From contig CBDBPL010000007.1 in assembly GCA_965208685.1 (NCBI GenBank), forward strand, positions 248,001-312,000: a DNA stretch of 64,000 bases, written 5' to 3'. Source of the DNA: JAJEFO01 sp965208685. GTDB lineage: Bacteria > Pseudomonadota > Alphaproteobacteria > Rhodobacterales > Rhodobacteraceae. Positions 50,529 through 59,310 of this stretch are shown here, piece by piece (positions within the stretch are counted from its first letter, which is position 1; every line of letters begins with the position of its first letter). The translations under genes were made by a program, and so were the position numbers. The notes beneath the pieces are model-generated. The model was given only the letters and a program-made list of their open reading frames with translations. It was not told the origin of the DNA and searched no databases.

Positions 50529-52889
50529 ATGAGCGAAGGAATCGGTGCACCGGTCAAGCGCAAGGAGGACAAGCGCTTCATCACCGGAAAGGGCAAGTAT
50601 ACTGACGACATCAGGATGGAGAACCAGGCCTACGCGGCGTTCGTCCGGTCTCCTCACGCACATGCAGAGATCAACGGCATCGAGACGTCTGCGGCCGAGG
50701 CGATGAGCGGGGTCGTTGCCGTTCTGGACGGCGCGCAACTGACTGGTGACGGCATTGGCAACCTGATTTGCGGCTGGGCGATCTCGTCAAAGGACGGAAG
50801 CCCGATGAACATGGGTGCATGGTCTGCGCTGGCAACCGAGAAGGTGCGGTACGTTGGCGACGCAGTGGCCGTCGTCATCGCGGAAAGCAAGGAGGAGGCT
50901 CTAGCGGCTGCCGAGGCGATCGAGGTGAGCTACAACGAGCTTCCCGTGGCGGCGAACATTGCGGCCGCTCTCGCGGATGGAGCCCCGCAAGTCCACGAAA
51001 ACGCGCCCGGCAACGTGATCTACGACTGGGAACTCGGCGACGGCGACGCGACCGCGGCGGCCCTCGCGGGAGCGGCGCATGTCACTGAAATGGACATCAC
51101 CAACAACCGCCTCGCCCCGAACGCGATGGAGCCGCGGTCTGCGGTTGCGACCTACGATGACGCGGAAGACCACTACACGCTGTATTCGACCAGCCAGAAC
51201 CCGCACGTGGCGCGGCTGGTGCTGAGCGCCTTCTATCAGGTTGCCCCCGAGCACAAGCTTCGCGTGATCGCGCCTGATGTGGGAGGAGGGTTCGGGTCGA
51301 AGATCTACATCTATCCGGAAGAGATCGTCTGCCTTTGGGCCTCCATGAAGACCAGGCGCTCCGTCAAGTGGACGGCGGAGCGAACGGAGTCCTTCCTGAC
51401 CGATGCCCACGGGCGCGATCATGTCACCAAGGCGCGGATGGGCTTCGATGCCGACGGCAAAATCGTGGGCTTCAAGGTCTCGACCAAGGCGAACTTTGGT
51501 GCCTACATGTCGCTCTTTTCAAGTGCCGTGCCGACCTATCTCTACGCGACGCTGCTTTCGGGAACCTACGACATCCCGGCGATCCATTGCGAAGTCCTGG
51601 CATGCTACACGAACACCGTGCCCGTGGACGCCTATCGCGGCGCGGGGCGACCGGAAGCGTCTTTCGTCGTGGAGCGCCTGATGGAGACAGCCGCGCGAGA
51701 AATGGGCAAGGATCCATCGGAACTGCGGCGCGTAAACTTCGTCAAGGAGTTCCCGTACCAGACCCAGGTCATTATGAACTACGATTCGGGAGATTTCGAA
51801 GGCAACATGAACCAGGCCATGGAGGCTGCCGACTGGGCGGGCTTCACGGCGCGCAAGGCAGAGGCCGCCAATCGTGGCAAGCTTCGGGGCATCGGCATGG
51901 CCTGTTACATCGAGGCTTGCGGAATCGCGCCGTCGGCTGCGGTTGGCTCGCTCGGAGCCGGCGTCGGTCTATGGGAATCGGCGGAAGTGCGCGTTAACCC
52001 GGTCGGAACGATCGAGGTGCTTACCGGTTCGCACAGCCATGGGCAGGGACATGAAACGACCTTCGCACAGGTTGTGGCGGAGCGCTTCGGCGTGCCGCTC
52101 GACAGCATCCAGATCGTCCATGGCGACACCGACAAGGTGCAGTTCGGCATGGGCACCTACGGTTCGCGCTCAGGTCCCGTCGGCATCTCGGCGATCGTCA
52201 AGGCCTGCGACAAGGTCGAGGTGAAGGTGCGGAAGATCGCGGCGCACTTGCTGGAGTGCAATCCGGACGACCTCGTGTTGGAAGACAGCCAGGTCAAGGT
52301 GCCGGGCACCAACAAGGCACTCGGCTGGCATGAGGTGGGCCTTGCGGCCTACACCGCGCACAACCTGCCAGCCGACATGGAACCCGGCCTGAAGGAGGGG
52401 GCGTTCTACGATCCAGAGAACTTCACCTTCCCGATGGGCTGTTTCATTGCCGAGGTCGAGATCGATCCAGGCACCGGAAAGACCGACGTCGTCAAGTTCG
52501 TGGCCTCGGACGATTTCGGGGTGATCATCAATCCGATGATCGTCGAAGGCCAGGTTCACGGCGGCATTGCCCAAGGTGTCGGGCAGGCCTTGCTGGAAGA
52601 GATGGTGTATGACGAGAGCGGCCAGCCGGTTTCGGGATCCTACATGGACTACACGATGCCGCGTGCCGAAGACGTTCCGAGCTTCGTGGTCGAGCATCAC
52701 AACACCCGGTGCGCAACAAATCCCCTCGGCATAAAGGGCTGCGGGGAGGCTGGGGCAATCGGTTCGCCGCCCGCCGTCATCAACGCGATCACTGACGCCA
52801 TCGGCAACAACGACGTCAGCATGCCGGCGACGCCCGCGAAGGTCTGGGCTGCAATCCAGGCGTCCGGCACCAGCATGGCTGCGGAATAG
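50529..52889 (+). CDS. coxL: Molybdopterin-binding large subunit, form II CoxL-like
   Basis: 786 residues. Molybdenum hydroxylase large subunit, starting with GAPVKRKEDKRFITGKGKYT. The active-site loop reads AYRGAGR (about residue 370), the form II signature, rather than AYXCSFR of bona fide form I CO dehydrogenase. VAPDVGGGFGSK and GSHSHGQGHETTFAQ are cofactor-binding segments. Form II enzymes have uncertain substrates; CO oxidation should not be assumed. GAGGAGG precedes the start. Confidence 0.88.
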   Translation: MSEGIGAPVKRKEDKRFITGKGKYTDDIRMENQAYAAFVRSPHAHAEINGIETSAAEAMSGVVAVLDGAQLTGDGIGNLICGWAISSKDGSPMNMGAWSALATEKVRYVGDAVAVVIAESKEEALAAAEAIEVSYNELPVAANIAAALADGAPQVHENAPGNVIYDWELGDGDATAAALAGAAHVTEMDITNNRLAPNAMEPRSAVATYDDAEDHYTLYSTSQNPHVARLVLSAFYQVAPEHKLRVIAPDVGGGFGSKIYIYPEEIVCLWASMKTRRSVKWTAERTESFLTDAHGRDHVTKARMGFDADGKIVGFKVSTKANFGAYMSLFSSAVPTYLYATLLSGTYDIPAIHCEVLACYTNTVPVDAYRGAGRPEASFVVERLMETAAREMGKDPSELRRVNFVKEFPYQTQVIMNYDSGDFEGNMNQAMEAADWAGFTARKAEAANRGKLRGIGMACYIEACGIAPSAAVGSLGAGVGLWESAEVRVNPVGTIEVLTGSHSHGQGHETTFAQVVAERFGVPLDSIQIVHGDTDKVQFGMGTYGSRSGPVGISAIVKACDKVEVKVRKIAAHLLECNPDDLVLEDSQVKVPGTNKALGWHEVGLAAYTAHNLPADMEPGLKEGAFYDPENFTFPMGCFIAEVEIDPGTGKTDVVKFVASDDFGVIINPMIVEGQVHGGIAQGVGQALLEEMVYDESGQPVSGSYMDYTMPRAEDVPSFVVEHHNTRCATNPLGIKGCGEAGAIGSPPAVINAITDAIGNNDVSMPATPAKVWAAIQASGTSMAAE

Positions 52890-52900
52890 GGAGAGAGGCG

Positions 52901-53698
52901 ATGCATTCATTGAACTACCACAAGGCGTCCAACGCATCCGAAGCTGCCAGACTCCTTTCCGGAACGGAGGACGGGAAGTTCCTTGCGGGCGGGCAGACGC
53001 TGATACCGGCCATGAAGACTCGCCTCGCGGCGCCGTCGGACCTGGTCGACGTGTCTGGCGCGGCGGACCTGCGCGGGATCACGGTTTCGGGGCGTGAGGT
53101 GACGATTGGAGCCGCGACGACGCATGCGGAAGTCGCGGCCAGCGGAGAGTTGCGCGACGTCTGTCCGTCAATTTGCGAAATGGCCGCGAATATCGGCGAT
53201 CCGGCGGTTCGCCATCGCGGCACGATCGGTGGCTCGATCGCGAACAATGATCCTGCGGCGGACTACCCGGCAGCGATGCTGGCTTTGGAGGCGACGATCA
53301 AGACGGCCGGCCGAGAGATTGCGGCGGACGACTTTTTCGTCGGCCTCTTCGAGACTGCACTCGAGGATGACGAACTCATCACGTCGATTGGGTTCACGGC
53401 ACCGGAGGCAGGCGCCTATGCCAAGTTCCCGAACCCCGCTTCGCGCTACGCCATGTGCGGCGTCTTCGTTGCAAGGGGTGATGGCGGCGTCCGCGTCGGG
53501 GTCACCGGGGCCGGTGCGGACGGCGCATTCCGGGCGGGCGAATTCGAGGCCGCACTTGGGGGCGAATTCTCCGCGGAAGCGCTGAACGGCATTTCCGTGA
53601 GTGCGGCAGAGATGTTGTCCGACATCCACGGCGATGGCGTCTACCGTGCCAATCTGGTTTCCGTCATGGCCAAGCGTGCCGTCGCTGCCGCCACGTGA
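52901..53698 (+). CDS. coxM: FAD-binding medium subunit, CoxM-like
   Basis: 265 residues. FAD-binding subunit of the molybdenum hydroxylase family. FAD contacts are visible in KFLAGGQTLIPAMKTRLAAP and ANIGDPAVRHRGTIGGSIAN. It passes electrons from CoxS to quinone or another acceptor. It starts 11 bases after coxL and ends the operon; the usual maturation genes (coxD, coxE, coxF, coxG) are absent here. Confidence 0.9.
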   Translation: MHSLNYHKASNASEAARLLSGTEDGKFLAGGQTLIPAMKTRLAAPSDLVDVSGAADLRGITVSGREVTIGAATTHAEVAASGELRDVCPSICEMAANIGDPAVRHRGTIGGSIANNDPAADYPAAMLALEATIKTAGREIAADDFFVGLFETALEDDELITSIGFTAPEAGAYAKFPNPASRYAMCGVFVARGDGGVRVGVTGAGADGAFRAGEFEAALGGEFSAEALNGISVSAAEMLSDIHGDGVYRANLVSVMAKRAVAAAT

Positions 53699-53714
53699 CA
53701 ATTCTGATTGTGCG

Positions 53715-53732
53715 CCGGCTCCAATGAGCCGG
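53715..53732 (+). terminator. Terminator-like hairpin after coxM
   Basis: CCGGCTC-CAAT-GAGCCGG, a perfect 7-bp stem with a 4-base loop, 16 bases after the coxM stop. No T-tract. Confidence 0.6.
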
Positions 53733-53879
53733 TGCAGGTGCTCCTGTGGACATGCGCCATGTTGGGGGCACCAGGTGCACGCGCACTGCAATTCGGGATT
53801 CACTCAACGTCCTGGTCACGCGTCCCGGTCGCAGTCACATCGCCTTGCCTAGGGTTTTCTGGGTGCGCCACCTCGGGAT

Positions 53880-54516
53880 GAGACCGTTCGCGACGAGGCG
53901 CCGCCGTCCAGGTGGATGCCCGGAGAGATGAAGCGCTTTGTCGAGTGGTTCAACGGAAGCCGGAACTTCAAGGGTGCGGTGCTTGCGGGCGTGGCACATC
54001 CCTTGTTCGGGCGCATTCGCCCGCTTGACGACGGAAATGGTAGGGTCGGACGTGCCATGGCGGACATTGCCTTGCCACAAGAACTCGTGCGTCCTGCGCT
54101 GTTGCGCCTGTCCGCGACGATCCAAGGCAAGGTTCAGGACTACTACGACGCGCTCGATCGTGCCGGGAGGCGAGGCATGGACATAACCGAGTGGCTGGCC
54201 TGGTTCACCGGTCTGGTCCTGGATTCACGGAGGCGTGCCAGGGAAGATGTTGGCTACGTGCTTGCAACGGCGCGATTCTGGGACGTTCATGGCGACAAGT
54301 TCAATGGCCGTCAGGCAAGGGGCCCGGCCAGGACGCTCCGAGTTGGGGCGACGGTCTCAAGGGCGGCATGAATGCCGGAAAACGCATGAAGATGACCGGT
54401 TGTTCGAAGGCGACTGCGACCCGCGATCCGGACGGTTCCTGCAGATGGACGCTTTTCGCAGGCTGGAGAGCGGCGGTCGCAACACGCGATACGATGTCTG
54501 GCTGGCCGGCGTGTAG
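53880..54516 (+). pseudogene. Fic-family protein remnant, frameshifted, catalytic His lost
   Basis: Three frames in succession match a Fic protein of the DUF4172/Fic type. Frame one (to about 54345) covers RFVEWFNGSRNFKGAVLAGV, the Fic core IRPLDDGNGRVGRAMADIAL, then ITEWLAWFTGLVLDSRRRAR. Frame two carries GLKGGMNAGKRMKMTGCSKA. Frame three carries LQMDAFRRLESGGRNTRYDV before the stop at 54514-54516. The family core is HPFxDGNGRxxR; here His is Arg. The N-terminal third is missing. A decayed AMP-transferase gene, not a working one. Confidence 0.85.
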
Positions 54517-54671
54517 CGCGGTGTGACCTCCCGCGACGGCGGACTTGACCACGCGGTGCCCAGGGCCGAGACCCAGTAGGTTTCCCCGCCGGTCGTCGGA
54601 CTTGCGATCAGGTGGAAGAGTGCAGGGCGCGCCCGGCAACGGGACGCGCCGCCTGGCGAGCGGCCGCCGAT

Positions 54672-55628
54672 TCACAGGTCGATCAGTTCGGCCTGTCTCA
54701 CAATGACTTCGGCCTGCCGCACGCTCGCGATGTCAACAAGCCTTCCCTTGTAGGTGGCGGCACCGGATCCCGACCGCTGCGCCTCCTCCATCGCGGCGAG
54801 GATTTCCCTGGCTTCGACGATCGCGTCCGCCGACGGCGTGAACACTTCATTGGCAAGTGCGATCTGTCTTGGATGGATCGCCCACTTGCCAACCATCCCA
54901 AGCGTTGCAGATCGCAGTGCCTGTGCACGGAAGCCCTCGTCGTCGGAAAAATCTCCAAACGGTCCGTCGACCGGAAGGACGCCGTGGGTTCGGCAGGCCG
55001 CCACGATCGCGGTCTGAGCCCAGTGCCAAGGGTCGGACCAGTACTTGCTTCCTTCCCGTGCCATGTAGTAGTTTTCCTGGGTGCCGCCGATGCCGGTCGT
55101 CTGCATGCCCATCGAGGCCGCGAAGTCCGCCGCGCCCAGGCTTATGGCCTTGAGACGAGGAGAGCTTGCCGCGATCCGTTCCACGTTGGTGATCCCGGCG
55201 GCAGTCTCAACAATCACCTCCAGGTCAATGTGTTTGGTTCTCCCGGTGGCGGATTCCACGGCTGACACCAAGGCATCGACGGCATAGATGTCGGCCTCGC
55301 ACCCGACCTTCGGAATCATGATCTGGTCCAGCCGTTCGGAGCAGTTTTCGAGGAGATCGACCACGTCCCGGTACCAGTAGTGCGTGTCAAGGGCGTTGAT
55401 GCGGACTGAAAGGGTCTTCCTGTGCCAATCCAGGTCGCCAATCGCCTCGATTACGTTCTTTCGCGCCTCGGGCTTGTCACTGGGCGCGACCGAATCTTCG
55501 AGGTCGAGGTTGATCACGTCCGCCTCGGATGCCGCCATTTTCTCGAAAATTGATGGCCGTGAACCGGGGCCAAAGAGCTGGCATCGATTCGGACGGCCCG
55601 GCGCGGGGGGTTGCGGACGGAAGCTCAT
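54672..55628 (-). CDS. mcl1: L-malyl-CoA / beta-methylmalyl-CoA lyase
   Basis: 318 residues from ATG 55628, the length of the Rhodobacter sphaeroides enzyme as I recall it, with matching blocks: CQLFGPGSRPSIFEKMAASE, NLDLEDSVAP, LGAADFAASMGMQTTGIGGT and GPFGDFSDDEGFRAQALR. It reversibly cleaves L-malyl-CoA to acetyl-CoA plus glyoxylate, and beta-methylmalyl-CoA to propionyl-CoA plus glyoxylate, in the ethylmalonyl-CoA pathway. No other gene of that pathway is in the window. Divergent from dgcN. Confidence 0.93.
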   Translation of the reverse strand: MSFRPQPPAPGRPNRCQLFGPGSRPSIFEKMAASEADVINLDLEDSVAPSDKPEARKNVIEAIGDLDWHRKTLSVRINALDTHYWYRDVVDLLENCSERLDQIMIPKVGCEADIYAVDALVSAVESATGRTKHIDLEVIVETAAGITNVERIAASSPRLKAISLGAADFAASMGMQTTGIGGTQENYYMAREGSKYWSDPWHWAQTAIVAACRTHGVLPVDGPFGDFSDDEGFRAQALRSATLGMVGKWAIHPRQIALANEVFTPSADAIVEAREILAAMEEAQRSGSGAATYKGRLVDIASVRQAEVIVRQAELIDL

Positions 55629-55673
55629 TGGCAGCACGCCTTTTGCAAGGTTCAGTCACGAACTGACTATAAT

Positions 55674-55739
55674 GTTGCGCTGCAGCATGCAAACCTGTTG
55701 CGCTGCGGCATATCGAGTGAGCAATTTTCTTCGAAAATT
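55674..55739. promoter_or_regulatory. Divergent mcl1/dgcN control region with direct and inverted repeats
   Basis: Two 15-base direct repeats, GTTGCGCTGCAGCAT (55674-55688) and GTTGCGCTGCGGCAT (55697-55711), differ at one base and are 23 bases apart. An inverted repeat AATTTTC-TTC-GAAAATT follows at 55723-55739, and TTTC-GT-GAAA at 55760-55769. A TATAAT lies at 55668-55673. The direct repeats suit mcl1 control; the AT-rich inverted repeats lie nearer dgcN. Confidence 0.45.
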
Positions 55740-55843
55740 TCGCAAGAATAGAGGTGATGTTTCGTGAAATGCATAAAATTTAACAGCAAATGGCAGAACT
55801 TTCCTCTGGGGACGCCTAAAATTGCGAGACGTGGGAGGGTGCC

Positions 55844-56845
55844 ATGATTCGCAAGCCGTATCTGCTTTTTCTTGGTGATGCGCCTGATCAGCTCGCCGCA
55901 AAGGTGGCACAGGGCATTGCCGACTGGCGGCCAGAGCATGTCGTCGGGCAGTTGCGGCTGGACGGCTGCAAGGCCGATGCTGGTGTGCCTGATCTGAGCT
56001 TGAGCGACGCTTGGGAACAGGGTGCTCGTACATTGGTCGTCGGCGTGGCAAACCGGGGCGGGATCATCCCGGAAGCCTGGCTCGATGTTCTGAAGGACGC
56101 CTTGGAAATTGGATTCGACCTGGCGAACGGCCAGCACAACCTGCTGCGTGATCAAGACATCCTGAGGGAGGTTGCGCAGCGGAACGATCGGTCTCTCCAT
56201 GACGTGCGCGTTCCGACGGTTGCCTATCCGATTGCAAACGGAAGGAAGCGGACAGGCAAGCGTTGCCTCGCGCTCGGAACGGATTGCTCGATTGGCAAGA
56301 TGTACACGGGTCTGGCCATGGACAGGGAAATGAGGACGAGAGGAATGAAGTCGACCTTCCGTCCGACAGGCCAGACAGGAATCCTGATCACGGGAAGCGG
56401 CGTACCTCTTGACGCCGTTGTCGCTGATTTCATGGCCGGAGCGGTCGAGTTCCTGACGCCAGTTAACGATTCCGACCACTGGGATCACATCGAGGGACAG
56501 GGCAGCCTTTTCCATGTTTCCTATTCCGGCGTCACGATGGCACTGATTCATGGTGGGCAGCCGGATGCCATCATACTCGCCCATGAGCCGACGCGGACAC
56601 ATATGCGGGGCTTGCCGCACTACGGACTGCCTACGCTCGAAGAGCTTCGCGAAGTGGCGCTTCCAATGGCCCAAGTCGCGAACCCGGCCGTGAGGATCTG
56701 CGGTGTTTCGATGAATACAAGCGCGCTGGACGACGATGAGGCCACGCGATCTTGCGAGGAGATCGAGGAACGGATGGGCCTGCCGACAGTGGATCCCTTT
56801 CGGCACGGGGCCGCTCGCCTTGTGGATGCGCTGGAGGCGATCTGA
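55844..56845 (+). CDS. dgcN: D-glutamate N-acetyltransferase DgcN (DUF1611 family)
   Basis: 333 residues. It matches the DUF1611 proteins named DgcN, which acetylate D-glutamate to N-acetyl-D-glutamate in a pathway described for marine Proteobacteria. Blocks include YLLFLGDAPDQLAAKVAQGI, KRCLALGTDCSIGKMYTGLA (P-loop-like) and FRPTGQTGILITGSGVPLDA. GGGAGGG precedes the ATG. It is followed by dgcA and a D-amino-acid transaminase, the expected partners. The function is assigned from family and gene order. Confidence 0.87.
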   Translation: MIRKPYLLFLGDAPDQLAAKVAQGIADWRPEHVVGQLRLDGCKADAGVPDLSLSDAWEQGARTLVVGVANRGGIIPEAWLDVLKDALEIGFDLANGQHNLLRDQDILREVAQRNDRSLHDVRVPTVAYPIANGRKRTGKRCLALGTDCSIGKMYTGLAMDREMRTRGMKSTFRPTGQTGILITGSGVPLDAVVADFMAGAVEFLTPVNDSDHWDHIEGQGSLFHVSYSGVTMALIHGGQPDAIILAHEPTRTHMRGLPHYGLPTLEELREVALPMAQVANPAVRICGVSMNTSALDDDEATRSCEEIEERMGLPTVDPFRHGAARLVDALEAI

Positions 56846-56977
56846 ATCCGTTGGGCGCTTTCCTGGTCGATGTGCAGCGGTGGCCATGACGGGCCACGCC
56901 GTGCAATGGGGTTGACCGTGCTGAAGCAGGCCCTGTGCGCGTTCCTCAGGAACGAGCTGCGGGAAAGATCCGATTGA

Positions 56978-57943
56978 ATGGAGATACGTACCGATCCCGA
57001 GTCATTCCGGCTGGCCGGAACATTCACGATCTCGCGGGGGTCGCGTGATGTCGCCGAGGTCCTTACCGTTCGCATCGAAGCGGAAGGGAAGGTCGGAAGG
57101 GGCGAGTGCGTCCCCTATGCACGCTACGGCGAATCCATGGAGTCAGTGGCAGATCAGGTCATGGGTTTGCCGGATGAACTGACCCGCGAGGAGCTCCAGG
57201 AAACTCTGCCTGCCGGAGCGGCGCGAAACGCCGTTGACTGCGCGTTTTGGGATCTTGCGGCAAAGCAGGCAGGAACGCGCGCGTGGCGGCTGGCCGGGCT
57301 CGATACGCCAGGGCCCGTTGTTACCGCGTACACGCTGTCGCTCGACACGCCTGAGAGGATGGAGGCGTCTGCTCGAATGCAGGCCGGGCGACCATTGCTG
57401 AAAGTGAAGCTGGGCGGCGAAGATGACATGACCCGGCTCGAAGCCGTTCGGCGCGGCGCCCCGAACACGCGGATCATTGTCGATGCGAACGAGGGATGGA
57501 GTGCCGAACTGTATTCGGAAATTGCGCCGCATTTGGTAAGGCTTGGCGTCCGGCTGGTCGAACAGCCATTGCCCGCCGGCAATGATGAAGTGCTCGCCGA
57601 AATCGAGCGGCCGCTGCCGGTCTGTGCTGACGAGTCGGTTCATGACAGGGCGACTTTGCCTGCGCTCAAGGCCAAGTACGATGCAGTGAACATCAAGCTC
57701 GACAAGGCCGGCGGCTTGACGGAGGCATTGGCGCTCAGGGCTGCGGCGCGGGAGCAAGGTCACGACATCATGGTTGGATGCATGCTCGGCACGTCGCTTG
57801 CCATGGCACCTGCGGTCCTGCTTGCTCAAGGTGCGACGGTGGTTGACCTTGACGGGCCGCTGCTTCTGGCTGAAGACCGCGACCATGCGCTGGAATTCGA
57901 CGACGGGTGCGTGCATCCGCCACGGCCTGAACTTTGGGGGTAA
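56978..57943 (+). CDS. dgcA: N-acetyl-D-glutamate racemase DgcA (enolase superfamily)
   Basis: 321 residues of the dipeptide-epimerase-like enolase superfamily. Catalytic and metal-binding segments: LLKVKLGG (KxK base pair), IIVDANEGWS, LVEQPLPAG, CADESVHD and NIKLDKAGGLTEAL. DgcA converts N-acetyl-D-glutamate to N-acetyl-L-glutamate. A 132-base gap separates it from dgcN; a short 35-codon frame abuts its start. It precedes the transaminase by three bases. Confidence 0.88.
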   Translation: MEIRTDPESFRLAGTFTISRGSRDVAEVLTVRIEAEGKVGRGECVPYARYGESMESVADQVMGLPDELTREELQETLPAGAARNAVDCAFWDLAAKQAGTRAWRLAGLDTPGPVVTAYTLSLDTPERMEASARMQAGRPLLKVKLGGEDDMTRLEAVRRGAPNTRIIVDANEGWSAELYSEIAPHLVRLGVRLVEQPLPAGNDEVLAEIERPLPVCADESVHDRATLPALKAKYDAVNIKLDKAGGLTEALALRAAAREQGHDIMVGCMLGTSLAMAPAVLLAQGATVVDLDGPLLLAEDRDHALEFDDGCVHPPRPELWG

Positions 57944-57946
57944 GCA

Positions 57947-58807
57947 ATGAGCCGCATCGTGTACATCAACGGAGAATACGTTGCTGAAGAGGAGGCTCGC
58001 GTGTCGATATTCGATCGGGGGTTTCTTTTTGCTGACGGCGTCTACGAAGTGACCAGCGTCCTCGACGGCAAGCTGATTGACTTCGCCGGGCACGCGGCAC
58101 GACTTGAGAGATCCTTGGGCGAAATTGGAATGGCGCCTCCGATTTCCGGCGAGGAACTGGCCGAGGTCTTTCGGGAGCTGGTTCGGCGGAACGCGCTGAC
58201 CGAAGGCATGATCTATCTCCAGATCACTCGTGGCGCAGACAAGGATCGAGACTTTGACTGCCCGGCGCCCGAGCTCGTGCCGTCCACGGTGCTGGCGTTC
58301 ACGCAGACCAAGAACATCGTCGACAGTCCGGCCGCGAAGACAGGCATCAGGGTGATCACGATCGACGACCTTCGTTGGGCGCGCCGCGACATCAAGACGG
58401 TCCAGCTTCTCTATCCCGTCCTCGGAAAGAAGACGGCCAAGGATCAGGGCAAGGACGATGCGTGGATGGTCGAGGAAGGTGTCGTGACCGAAGGCACCTC
58501 GAACAACGCCTGCATCGTCAGGGCAGGCAGGATCATCACGCGAGATCTTTCCGAAAAGATCCTGCACGGCATCACTCGGAAGGCCGTGCTGGCGTTTGCG
58601 CGGGAGGCGCAGATGAAGGTCGAGGAGCGACCGTTCACCGTGGACGAGGCCAAGGAGGCGGACGAGGCATTCATCACGTCTGCATCAACGTTCGTGATGC
58701 CGGTCATCGAGATCGACGGTGCGAGGATCGGTGACGGAAAGCCTGGTCCGGTCGCAACCCGGCTTCGAGAGATATATATCGCGGAGTCCCGGAAGTCCGC
58801 CGTTTAG
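57947..58807 (+). CDS. dat: D-amino-acid transaminase
   Basis: 286-residue fold-type IV PLP enzyme. The PLP lysine is in RRDIKTVQLLYPVLGKKTAK (about residue 146). GFLFADGVYEVTSVLDGKL near the N-terminus and EGTSNNACIVRAG are family markers. It exchanges amino groups between D-amino acids and 2-oxoacids, commonly D-alanine plus 2-oxoglutarate giving D-glutamate plus pyruvate. Next to dgcN-dgcA it would feed D-amino nitrogen into D-glutamate for conversion to the L-form. Confidence 0.92.
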   Translation: MSRIVYINGEYVAEEEARVSIFDRGFLFADGVYEVTSVLDGKLIDFAGHAARLERSLGEIGMAPPISGEELAEVFRELVRRNALTEGMIYLQITRGADKDRDFDCPAPELVPSTVLAFTQTKNIVDSPAAKTGIRVITIDDLRWARRDIKTVQLLYPVLGKKTAKDQGKDDAWMVEEGVVTEGTSNNACIVRAGRIITRDLSEKILHGITRKAVLAFAREAQMKVEERPFTVDEAKEADEAFITSASTFVMPVIEIDGARIGDGKPGPVATRLREIYIAESRKSAV

Positions 58808-58944
58808 CGCTGTTGCTGCGCTTCAGCGAATCTGAGCAGTGCGGGTGCCGCAGATGCTGGCCGGAAACGGAGCGGCCATGGATCACGTGGCGAGAGTCGT
58901 CGGTTCAGCCGTCGCCTCAGTCATAGTCTCCTTTCTTGTGCTGG

Positions 58945-59310
58945 TCAGCATGGGCTCTCGGAACTTTCGTTCCTCAAGCCCCTCCCTTCAGGGAGGGGTC
59001 GCTGACGATCGTGGTGGAGTTTCCGGGACCGCTCGAACGCAGCCTCTTGTCCCGCCGTTGCCTCCGTCTGGTGGATGGCTTTCCAGTCATCGTAGGGCAT
59101 GCCGTAAAACGATTCGCGAGCCTCCTCCTTCGAGATCTCGATGCCTCGCTCGTCCGCCGCTTCCTGATACCAGCGCGACAGGCAGTTCCGGCAAAACCCG
59201 GCGAGGTTCATGAGGTCGATGTTCTGAACGTCAAGGCGGTCGGTCATCAGGTGCTTCTGCAAGCGCCTGAACGCGGCGGCTTCCAGTTCAAGGCGGATCT
59301 TGTCGTCCAT
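58945..59310 (-). CDS. DUF1244 family protein (own start inside the fused frame)
   Basis: 121 residues from ATG 59310, with GGAG 7 bases upstream. Strongly conserved family core: NIDLMNLAGFCRNCLSRWYQ and FYGMPYDDWKAIHQTEATAG, with the cysteine pair CRNC. The family is common in alphaproteobacteria and of unknown function. The last roughly 18 residues (LPEGRGLRNESSESPC) are read through the hairpin at 58979-58998 and look foreign to the family. Can be made alone by internal initiation or as the C-terminal part of the fusion. Confidence 0.85.
   Translation of the reverse strand: MDDKIRLELEAAAFRRLQKHLMTDRLDVQNIDLMNLAGFCRNCLSRWYQEAADERGIEISKEEARESFYGMPYDDWKAIHQTEATAGQEAAFERSRKLHHDRQRPLPEGRGLRNESSESPC

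Noticed and set aside
50046..53698. Calling the molybdenum hydroxylase a true CO dehydrogenase
   Set aside because: The active-site loop is AYRGAGR (form II), not the AYXCSFR loop required for form I CO dehydrogenase.
56870..56977. 35-codon frame directly abutting the dgcA start
   Set aside because: It is only the continuation of the dgcN frame after its stop; a stop-free stretch of this length is common at this GC content.
57143..58567. 474-codon minus-strand frame opposite dgcA and dat
   Set aside because: Antisense shadow of two well-recognised plus-strand enzymes.
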